DNA from: Pinguiococcus pyrenoidosus | Taxonomy: Eukaryota > Sar > Pinguiophyceae > Pinguiochrysidales > Pinguiochrysidaceae | Reading direction: 5' to 3' | Length of the DNA stretch: 26,150 nucleotides | Assembly (NCBI GenBank): GCA_019677205.1 | Contig: JAAMXY010003464.1 | Span: forward strand, 8,371-34,520 | Shown: in pieces, positions 8,901-15,776 of the stretch | Layout of the letters: each line of letters starts with the position of its first letter | How positions within the stretch are numbered: the stretch's first letter is position 1 | Notes under the pieces: generated by a model | Seen by the model: the letters and a program-made list of their open reading frames with translations, nothing else | Databases searched by the model: none | What the model was told of the DNA's origin: nothing | Translations under genes and position numbers: made by a program

Positions 8901-10805
8901 CTCTCCGGTCTTAAATGCGCAGCTGTCGACGCCCTTCGAAAGATCCTTTAAGAGGTATCGGCCCCAGTCAAGTACGCCACTTGCATCCCTAGAGGTGCTG
9001 TGCAGCTTCGTGCCAGAGTGATAAAATCTGGTTATTGCGCTCGCCAGACCCTCTCGTGTCTTTGCCTCCATGGAAGACCTCAACCGCTCCGTCACATCTG
9101 CCAGCCGGGACAGAACCTGCTGACCTGCTTGTTCTTTGTTGGCGAGATGCTGCTGGTCTATCCAGGACTGGTGTTCAAAGCAACGGGCCTGCTTTGTTAT
9201 CTTCAGTGCGTCAACCACCGATGATCTTACAAGTTGGAGCCTCGTGCCATGTCTGACATACTCAAGTGCTTCCTTTGGGCGACCCAGGAATGCGCCTACC
9301 CCACCATACGCTTTTGCAACCTGCGTGCCTACGACGACCGGCAGGTTTCGCAACCCGCTGTTTCGATCCGCTACGCTTTGTTTCAACTCTCTTAGCTTCT
9401 CCCGTAGCACAGCGAGGTCTCTTGCACAAGTGTTTCCCTGCTCCTTCAAGACTGCGGCTTTTGCTCGTGCCCGATTCTCCCTCGCGCTCAGGCTTTCAGA
9501 GATGCTCGTCAGTTCTCGGATACGCTCCTTCCGCATGTGTGTGGCCTCAATGTCGCTTATCGAAGGATCCAAACGAGGAGGCCCCAATTGACGCTGCGTC
9601 ATCAGATGATGCTCAGCTCGCAAATTTTCACTCTCCGTGATGAGCTGCCGACGGAAGGCTCCAGCATGCTCTGCTTCCTCATCGGCCTGCCTCTCTTCCG
9701 CGACAATCGAGTCGTACAGCACTTGCTTCCTTGCGACATTTGCTTCGACCTGAGCCAGATCCAGCGTCTCCCTTTCTTCACCCTCATGCAAATGAGCTCT
9801 CCACAGAGGCACAGCTGGCTCATCCAAAGCGTCACGAACTCCTCCGTCCATCAAGGACCTGAACTGGCCCTTCTCCAGGGGCACTCGGTAGACTCCTACG
9901 GACTTGCCACTGGGGAGTAGCACGTCTCTTGACCCCCGAGGCAGCGCCTCTTGGTCCTCAACGCGATCGGAGAGCCTTTCTCTGCGTTCGTCCTCGTCTC
10001 TCGCGACCACCTGATTTCGAAGTCGGCTGTGCTGACTCTTGGTTTCCCGATCGGCCAGCAGTGCGTCATTGGCAGTGCGAAAGGCATAGTCTCCCCAAAA
10101 ACCCATCTGCTTTCTCCTCCTCTGTTCCAGTGCGGCCTCAAACTTTGCGCGCTTCTCATCTTCCTTTTGCCGCTCCTGAAAACGTCGATTCTCCACTGCT
10201 TTGTCTCGCCTCCTTGCCCTCTCCCCCCAGCTAGACGCGCGTCTTTCTTGTGCTTCCTCCTCCTTGGCAAACTCTCTCAGGTGTTCTGTAGGCTCTGCCG
10301 CGGTCAAGAGCTTCTGCCTCTCGTTGCTGAGTTCCCTCTCGCGTCTTCTGAGCTTTTCAGCCTCGAGGACGGCGAGCAGCCTCTCTCGCGTCATTTCCTC
10401 CGCCCTCGCTTCCACCTCTGCAATTTGCATTAGATTCCTCCGCTTTGCTCTGGCCTGAGCGGTCCATGGGGGTTCTAGATCGTCCAATATTGACCTTCCG
10501 ACGTCCGTGACTTCCTTTGCCAAGGCGTTCCCCAAGAAAAGGACAAGGCGCTTTGCATTCCGGAAGTTCATCCCCGTGCGATTGTTCCTGTCTATTCTTT
10601 GTTGCTTCTCTCGCAATTGACTCCCACCTTCGAGCGCCCGCAGCCTCTCCACACGATTCTGCTCCTCGACGTCTTCTTTGTCCAAGATCTCTATCATCCG
10701 CACAACGCTGAAGCGTTCCGGGGGCAACCCACGTGCAATCCATTGCTGTCGCAGCTCCTGCTCCTCGGTGCGCAAGTCTTGTCCGTTCTGATCCCCACTG
10801 TTCAT
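2958..10805 (-). CDS. Giant coiled-coil protein with small metal-binding and beta modules
   Basis: One uninterrupted frame of 2615 residues; I do not recognise an orthologue. Most of it is Glu/Arg/Lys/Gln-rich heptad-like sequence (for example about residues 110-280, 950-1150, 1700-2000 and 2080-2200), so it should be a long, largely helical cytoskeletal-type protein. Between the coils lie small modules. A beta-rich segment sits at about 625-765. A Tudor-like segment starting CGKHLEIFNPKEQKW sits at about 925-985. A four-cysteine motif (CDHCH...CRVCG) is near 1195-1225. GSRVKTPMGTATV is near 1562. An acidic Asp run is near 2030-2055. A Trp-rich RKCLRGWWQYCKW helix, like a centrin-binding (Sfi1-type) repeat, is near 2320. 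A Cys/His-rich module (CRTCG, FHPGEY, WTCC, GCQTRSH) occupies about 2470-2540. Lying between ciliary genes it could be axonemal or basal-body associated, but that is inference only. Confidence 0.8.
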   Translation of the reverse strand: MNSGDQNGQDLRTEEQELRQQWIARGLPPERFSVVRMIEILDKEDVEEQNRVERLRALEGGSQLREKQQRIDRNNRTGMNFRNAKRLVLFLGNALAKEVTDVGRSILDDLEPPWTAQARAKRRNLMQIAEVEARAEEMTRERLLAVLEAEKLRRRERELSNERQKLLTAAEPTEHLREFAKEEEAQERRASSWGERARRRDKAVENRRFQERQKEDEKRAKFEAALEQRRRKQMGFWGDYAFRTANDALLADRETKSQHSRLRNQVVARDEDERRERLSDRVEDQEALPRGSRDVLLPSGKSVGVYRVPLEKGQFRSLMDGGVRDALDEPAVPLWRAHLHEGEERETLDLAQVEANVARKQVLYDSIVAEERQADEEAEHAGAFRRQLITESENLRAEHHLMTQRQLGPPRLDPSISDIEATHMRKERIRELTSISESLSARENRARAKAAVLKEQGNTCARDLAVLREKLRELKQSVADRNSGLRNLPVVVGTQVAKAYGGVGAFLGRPKEALEYVRHGTRLQLVRSSVVDALKITKQARCFEHQSWIDQQHLANKEQAGQQVLSRLADVTERLRSSMEAKTREGLASAITRFYHSGTKLHSTSRDASGVLDWGRYLLKDLSKGVDSCAFKTGEHDHVPGEASSIILAEGELLGFAMGVIKLPKMGKWRVQFVVTKRKPDDPAELQGHPMDSVNVKMGTALHNCASVALVRNVRDDATGEYTAELSTVLRTDKVAFRFEFVSASHSMDSHMIVAAGFYSSFHPEPLEVTDAAKGQVLSSYVKEERVQEASGQRRALRLQIELANASRNSCSSYHDSNLLTGYMQRYDRASFCVLAKQELVVMQEKEKDAKDKTRRVAHLRKTLSTNKQESHETTVGFKNPKEVLVAAHRWKESDSKERSVLLSEQSYLQRKQAHQLPKLEKAKRLCGKHLEIFNPKEQKWHFIRVLDALGSWVEDGTKLVVRYAVQKTDARGTSVGEVHQMSLEGRKYFEANQVEVDETARQYWLQHARRRDEWKAKSVALQNELLDAQKQAEEKQKLDDEAFKLARERSLAGARALAQSRAEELAETSQARQEIEQSATIALHELGFGIQEGPSAKAKRRAADLEARGQWIRQSIEQHLLVVQKEWDDIGKHRRERREIEEEVQRKSVVEKLKALEEERQAVGSEGAKTVTGKGGALRQRLIIKDFDKAIPKGDFCDHCHVKAWGTAYGKGVKCRVCGKELTQTHLDRQQAEGIGVAEDPRFVRKLRRYTKNPRAYRVSSTTEFYRLEKERLRLEKERRAMETVEAQFYDFDKPQSLYDFDRRHCHTLQQQGVLRRGVKRTDEEIGGLRPPAEESCRGDGQGNQSQVQVVPHNHGVLDDSDDATEPHALRKAVHTLTESLALPTLRAEDARRKAMFLHNVWMFGRINNFQARISLLEFSRDAAIQRRIVSRAALVERHKTRFALELDLREASRDLCSCELFLRVRSLSSQQMYHSNAVLNRAVRDYKDAQMKFVGKEDLVTRAEDEYEEVYERLRSLTLQERDLRKALKDAEQLATHLDGQVAILAGTVEQLQGEFELMSYCDRGSRVKTPMGTATVLFYRIADKMLMCQLPFCTPPARLMLPVEQVRDLERASAQAESVSMASEERFLRAVYETEIVAVKYERTEMTREDTWAATLRDEEIQSNATMLHLGRVESGARHLVENYFLLPAGRREAEIRLVKGLQRVTNFGKREEKAGQGAGDRRRQMTSLERYRWKREHRTPTVRAMKQEQVGIIVRNAKEKIKGIQHRKAEEHILAFVVREFLQKLIFDVANEAQGELLLAREAAERNSGVVFMEPSNLSFPMYEALYKSWTERKGLAEKQLLKLDRRKAQHEEVMAERFAEAARELQRLTKTSQKEADTHRRGRRCREMANEELRMRLFSRSELRVGLRERRAMATEEKLMKNFAANVRRIEEAAKLRSLGFRPPLGAPVSSSREQRRERLKKSAMGRRRLLEEITAMMAEDTISLFLRAQRSQEEAARKLADQMAMYTLGVGGGSFEHSRDIDGDNISTEDDDDDVDDGDDDLNTGGTDREELNTKKLEERQEEPELSPKQRAHKRREAKLCRRRRSLERRRELSFQRLRERQELAATQAAIELARSRARTQQEALAADLQWMKESEKLWRLRKTIRTLKKNAAMLSCALSQVREDERAAMGRVSLLTQDLQRKQRCLRETGDWLDLSRTVASLRRRRHVRVERDTAVVDVMCLSGTLQRWSTAAVLPKVKTHFFGALVMLIVNRAEIVAWERRQTEARRTQRDLEITIAFKRESMRDLWKAQAADEMMRTRRSVLAEKGLFLKSRSRILRKCLRGWWQYCKWHQRHRDAFKLKAAAIEQGFLIKTLFGGLEGEQRIEAASWSLARTTDPRGKEQSGLEGLASSLAAALGKIRLEAHTLRSMADLASKVADQTRDSGQLPAASDSKDESSRLSVQLRSDPRRTLLRKFVTRPIECRTCGQLYLEAQNHDLCCAFHPGEYRVACPRSCEEAKHGRISQRCMSHRLQRWTCCDARNRSARGCQTRSHRPPADGDRALGIFLSLVQHEDEALLSELDSKLAKVRDADLERRVVDCNKRQTLRIADRLQADRQVADQYEALKSV

Positions 10806-11594
10806 GGTCTCTGTGTCCGTGGAGAGCCTTCCTACGTCGAGTTCCTTCTGCTACTTCCGTGCGTCGCCTGCGCCTTCAGCGATCCAAAGCAAGGCATCTG
10901 CGAACAGGTAGCAAGGTCCATGGAGGGCCACACGCGGTTGTTGGCATTCTCTCCTTGAGCTCTCCTCGCCACTACGAGACAGCCCCATCCTCCATATGCA
11001 TCCTCCGCCTGTGAGACGCGCCCTGCCAAAGCTCTGGGTTGGGCGCCTTGCCGCTCGCGGCTGGAGCCGACGAGGGCGCATGGAACATCCAGTGCAGGAC
11101 TCTGGCGTGACCGACGGATTCCAGGGAGACAGACCGGAGAACGGGCAAGAAGGATCTGTCCGGCTTCGCCACATGGCTTCTTGAAGGTGTGGCACAGGTC
11201 GATAGTGGCTGAGCATCAAGGGTTCTTGAAAGAATTGCCTGCGTTGGCCAATCCGGAGCTTGATGTGGCCTTTTAAATGCAGCTCTCTGCCCAATCAGTG
11301 GGAGCGGGGTTGACTTTCGGGATTCACGACTGGTTGCCGCTTGCGTGACAATGGTGGGTGATGTGACGGTATCATCTCGTGTCCAACAAAGACGCAGACT
11401 GTGGGCTGTGGACGAATCATAGCGCTTGAATGGCCCCAGTCGCCGGCATTTTCGTCATTACCTGCGACGTGCGCAGTCCTCCACAGATGTGATGGAGATC
11501 TTCGAGTCCCACCCCGTCTCCGCGCACCACTTTGAAGGCCGCACATTGCGCGAGGCTGGCTCCTCGCCATCTCCGCGACGCGTTTCTCGTAAGC
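10806..11594. promoter_or_regulatory. Divergent upstream region between the giant gene and the RBR ligase
   Basis: This 789-base gap is the largest in the window and separates two divergent start codons. Only short overlapping frames with no recognisable protein character occur. CCAAT pentamers lie near 11248 and 11291, on the side nearer the RBR gene. No tRNA, repeat or further exon was recognised. An unrecognised 5' non-coding exon remains possible. Confidence 0.4.
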
Positions 11595-12929
11595 ATGAGC
11601 GTGGCGAATATCGAAGCGGATGCGGGGGAGAGCAAGAGCGAAGCTTCGGTGGAAGCGCTCGAGTCCGCGCCTGCAGGCCTGAAGCGCCTGGTGCCGGTCT
11701 CGGCGACTTCTTGTGGTGACGAGCGTGAGGAGAGTAAAGGCCCATCTCCAGCTCGCGTGGCAGCTTCGGATAGCAGCGTATCTACGCTTGGCTCCGAGTC
11801 AGAGGTAGAAAGCGACAACTACAAGGAGGAGCGCTCTCCGGTTTCTTCCCTATCCCTCCTCGTGATGGACGACGAGGCCGTCGACGACGCCCAGCGGGCG
11901 CAGATATTCGCCGCTCGCCTTCGTAGCTTGAGAGGGAATTTAAGAGCTTCCGATTATGACAGTTTTTCGGACAGCGTGGTCACACTGTCCTTGGTGGACG
12001 AGCGCAGCGCAAGGCAGCGAACGCCTTCGTCCTTCGGTAGCGTTCGACGGAGGAGCGAAATGAATAGCGAAAGCGACACGGAAGGCGGCCTGGAAGCGGA
12101 TCTCGACGGCGAGGTCGAGAGTGTGGCTGCGGATGGGGAAGAACGCCCGGGGCCCCTGCTTTGTGAGATCTGCTTTGCGAGGAACGTTGAGACCGACTGG
12201 GTTTTCTGCACGGTTTGCAACTACTCGGTCTGCATGACGTGCAGCATGACGCACGTTGAGTCTCAAGTCAGCCGGACAGGTCGGGCGCTCTGCCTCAACT
12301 GGCGGTGCTCAGCGGATATTCCGGACAGCAAGTTGGAGGCCCTCCTGAATCCTCCTCAGCTACAGAAACTATACAGGCTACGAGACCGCAGGGCAGCTGA
12401 TAAGCACGAATGCCCGCAATGCAATGAGTTCACGAAGGTTGAAAGGCGTCCACGACGCTTCGTGTGCTCCCACTGCGATGCAAGGAGCTGCGGCTCTTGC
12501 AAGAGGCCCTGGGGTCGTACAGACTGCCGCCTCAGGCTCTGCTCCCCGGAACCGACGGAGTTTCACTTCTGGCGAATGGGGAAGAACGTTCGACATTGTC
12601 CGAAGTGCAGAAATGTGATTGAGAAGAACGGCGGCTGCCCGCACATGACCTGTGTCTGGTGTGGCCACGAGTTCATGTGGTGCTGTAAGCAGCCTTACGG
12701 TAGTCACGACCCGGAGCTGTGCTTGGCATACAGCGTCATGAAGAATAGGAACCCTGTTTTTGGCCCGACGAAGCCTGTGCGCGCGGTCACGAAGTCCACT
12801 GCTCTCGTCGTGGGTGGAGTAGGTATGATCGCAGCCGGAGCGGCTTATGGCGTTTTGTACTATGTACCCGTCAAGGGAGGCAAGTTTGTGTATCGCTCAG
12901 TGAGAAATGCGATGTCAGCGTCTTCCTAG
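11595..12929 (+). CDS. RBR-type (RING-IBR-RING) E3 ubiquitin ligase with C-terminal membrane segment
   Basis: A single exon of 444 residues. The start is the first ATG (MSVANIEADAG); the open frame upstream has no ATG. Residues 1-185 are Ser/Glu/Asp-rich and probably disordered. RING1 starts at about 188 with CEICF and continues with CTVCNYSVCMTC. The IBR-like region (CPQC...CSHC...CGSC) is at about 271-312. RING2 begins at about 332 with HCPKCRNVIEKNGGCPHMTC. The Cys in GGCPHMTC (residue 348) is at the position of the catalytic thioester Cys of RBR ligases (Cys431 in parkin). These ligases accept ubiquitin from an E2 onto that Cys and then pass it to substrate. Residues about 400-427 form a hydrophobic Gly/Ala/Val helix followed by about 17 polar residues, which suggests a tail-anchored membrane protein, as in RNF144-like ligases. 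The target is unknown. Confidence 0.88.
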   Translation: MSVANIEADAGESKSEASVEALESAPAGLKRLVPVSATSCGDEREESKGPSPARVAASDSSVSTLGSESEVESDNYKEERSPVSSLSLLVMDDEAVDDAQRAQIFAARLRSLRGNLRASDYDSFSDSVVTLSLVDERSARQRTPSSFGSVRRRSEMNSESDTEGGLEADLDGEVESVAADGEERPGPLLCEICFARNVETDWVFCTVCNYSVCMTCSMTHVESQVSRTGRALCLNWRCSADIPDSKLEALLNPPQLQKLYRLRDRRAADKHECPQCNEFTKVERRPRRFVCSHCDARSCGSCKRPWGRTDCRLRLCSPEPTEFHFWRMGKNVRHCPKCRNVIEKNGGCPHMTCVWCGHEFMWCCKQPYGSHDPELCLAYSVMKNRNPVFGPTKPVRAVTKSTALVVGGVGMIAAGAAYGVLYYVPVKGGKFVYRSVRNAMSASS

Positions 12930-13110
12930 ACCAGCAGCGATGTGATGATTCAGTCCACGGGGCACAGGCGGCATGCGTACTCTATTCGCATCTGCGTTGT
13001 CTATATTTCATCATGTATTGAGAGCAGTTCGACGGAACATCTTCCTTTTTGTTGCAGCTTGAAACGGCCTTGCCAAGGTGGCACGGATCGCGGTGCGTCG
13101 CCCATCCAGA
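12930..13110. other. Convergent intergenic region
   Basis: These 181 bases lie between the stop codons of the RBR ligase and CTP synthase. They hold the 3' ends of both genes. No further gene or repeat is evident. Confidence 0.5.
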
Positions 13111-15374
13111 TCACGCCCCAAATGGTCTTCCCTGGGTCTTCGCCGGATCCGCCGAGGACACTCTCCTTGCCGCTGCTTCCATCAAGCCCAGAAACGTCGG
13201 GGCGGGGTCGTTTGGGCGACTATTGTATTCTGGGTGGAACTGAGTACCAATGAAGTATGGGTGACTGTCAAGCTCCAAGATCTCCATGCGGGAGCCCGTG
13301 GAATCGACGCCGCTGAACTTCAGCCCTGCAGTCTTTAGGCGCCGAATGACCTTGGGATTCACTTCGTACCGATGTCGGTGCCGCTCGACGACTGCCGGAG
13401 CACCATGATACAGCCTTCGAGCCAAAGACCCTTCCTCAAGAAGGGTTTCTCTTCCGCCCAGCCTCATGGTACCCCCCATCTGGCCTGGCGTGATCTCTGG
13501 CATGTATATCACCGAGCGATCCTCCGGACGAATCCCGCCAGATGCGCCGCATTCATCTGCGAACTCCTCTGACTGTGCCGAGGCGCTGTTCAATCCTTCC
13601 GGGTCCCTCATAAAGTCAGTCACTGCCGCTTGAAATCCCAGACAGATGCCGAGGAACGGAATTTCGTTAAGCCGCGCATAGCGACATGCTCGCAGCTTTC
13701 CCTCCCATCCTCGATAGCCAAAGCCACCGGGCACGAGGATGCCGTCTGCTTCGCGAATCAGCTTCCAGTTCTCAGCCGCCGCCGCCTTGGCCTGATCTGA
13801 AGTACCTTCAGCGTCCTCAAGGGCCTCCGCCTCAACCCAAGCTACAGCACATGTACGGCGATGAGATCATCTTCCCGAAGTATCTTGCCCGTCTACCACT
13901 CACCAATCTCTAGATTGACGCCAAGCCGTATCGACGCATGCTCCAAGGCCTTCGTTACGCTGTGGTAGGCATCCATGCCTCCGGCATACTTGGCGACCAT
14001 GGCTATTTTCACGTTTCTGCCTAAACGAATCGAGTCTTCCTGATCCATGGCCTTCTCCTTTCTATCGTGCTTGTTTAGACGAATCGCGTCCACGCGATCT
14101 CCGAGGAGCTGCCAGAACTGAAGTACGTCCTTCCCTCGCCGTAGAATCGGGTCTTCGAGAGGATCCGCATCGAAGTCGTGGTTTCTAAGCAACTCCGGAT
14201 CAACAAGCTTTAAGCGCTCTGCTAGGATTCGTGCCACTCTTTGTCGGGCAAGAAGTATCGGGACCCTGTACAGATTGCTCACGTCATGCACGCTTACGAC
14301 CTGCTCCTCCGGGACGTCGCAGAACAGAGAAAGCTTGCGGCGGGTGCTGTCGTTCAGTGGATCGCTGCTTCGGCACATCAGAAAGTCCGGGCTCAACCCT
14401 GCACGACACCCGAGCTCAGCGACGGCGGGACCTGAAAGGATACACTGATACCACTTACCCAAGCTCCGCATGGATTTAACTCCGTGCTGGGTCGGCTTCG
14501 ACTTCTGTTCCGAAGTGGGGCCTGAGCCCACTTTGGGGACCAAGCTGACATGCAGAAAGGCCACATTCTTCCATCCTTCCCGGAGCTGTAGCTGCCGTAG
14601 CGCTTCTACGAAGGGCATGCTCTCGATATCCCCCAGGGTGCCTCCCAGCTCAATGATACAGACGTCAGGAGGTTCGGTCTCGCCGTCCACTGGTGACATC
14701 GCCACGTGTTGGATGCAGCGGATAATTTCGTCGGTGACGTGAGGTACAACCTGCACCGTGCGCCCCAGATAGTCCCCACGGCGCTCAGCAGAGATAACAT
14801 TCTGATAAATCTTGCCAGTTGTGATGTTGGAAACGTTGCGAAGCTGGACGTTCAGGAAGCGTTCGTAGTTGCCAAGATCAAGATCACATTCTCCCCCATC
14901 GTTCAGCACGAAGACCTTTGGGACGGTGCACGTCACACACAGCTAGAGCTTCTTTACGATCAAGATTGCGTCCTCTACCTCGCCATGTTCGAATGGAGAC
15001 ATTGTGCCTGCGTCGCAGTTGAGGTAGGGGTCGATCTTGACTGCAGTCGGTCTCAGACCCATCATTTTCATCAGAACCCCGACGCTACTTGCGGTGATTC
15101 CCTTCCCTATGCCGCTTATGACCCCGCCGGTCACAACGATGTACTTCGGTCGCCGTTCCTGCGGGATTTTGACGATATCAGCCTTGAACCCCAAGCATGA
15201 GCGCACTGCCTCAACCTTGGCCCCTCCGCGAAGCATCCCTTGGGACGGTTTGTGGGCCAAGCACGCGCCTAAGCACGCCCATGCAACAAAGAAGAAACCA
15301 CGAGAGAGTAACATGACAACGTTGGACGCGTTCCGACGAACGGCGCTTCTTGCACTACGCCGCCATCCCTTCAT
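13111..15374 (-). CDS. CTP synthase (glutamine hydrolysing)
   Basis: Three exons (14979-15374, 13904-14915, 13111-13841) with introns of 63 and 62 nt give 712 residues. The enzyme makes CTP from UTP, ATP and glutamine-derived ammonia. The synthetase domain opens with [20 protein letters not shown] (ATP loop), then [20 protein letters not shown]. The first splice joins this to [20 protein letters not shown], as in the family. The class I glutaminase domain has [11 protein letters not shown], the nucleophile Cys in GICLGFQ, and His/Glu in GTQFHPEY. The linker contains [22 protein letters not shown], the eukaryotic pattern. About 85 residues precede the ATP loop. They start with a basic stretch and include a hydrophobic run ([14 protein letters not shown]), which is unusual for this normally cytosolic enzyme. 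A second ATG at 15314 would give a cleaner signal-peptide-like start, and a third lies at the end of the hydrophobic leader. Confidence 0.93.
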
Positions 15375-15776
15375 GTCGAAAACCCTAAACGCACAGGATC
15401 GAGGCTGGAGAAACGCAGGTCGGTGCGTGTCTCTGTCCGTGTTGGGCGTGACTTGCCAGAAAGAAACAGAAGCAGTGAACGACCTTACTTGTTCAGTGAA
15501 CGACGTTCTCTGTAGCGAGTGGTCTTTGCGCAGACAGCAAATGCAGTATGCGCTTCTTTCGCTTCAAGGGGGCGCCGATTTGGTTCGCCCCTTGGTGACG
15601 ACCAGTCACAAGTGAGACTGCAATCCCGCACCTCAGTCACAACGCCTTGTGCCAATCTTCGTCCACAATCTCCACAGTCGCCCCGAATTGCCGAGGAGTA
15701 GATACTGGCAAGCGAGCGGCCTTTGTATGCGTGTGACAGTCGAAAAGATCGAAGAATCTGTTGTTGATAAGCGCCA
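15375..15776. promoter_or_regulatory. Upstream region of CTP synthase and 3' end of the CH/helical-repeat gene
   Basis: These 402 bases lie between two genes on the minus strand. The low-coordinate side should hold the CTP synthase promoter, and the high-coordinate side the 3' end of the CH-domain gene. Short frames occur but none resembles a protein. No RNA gene was recognised. Confidence 0.4.

Noticed and set aside
10806-11594. Possible extra gene in the large divergent gap
   Set aside because: Several short overlapping frames exist on both strands, but none has protein-like composition, splice support or similarity I can recognise.
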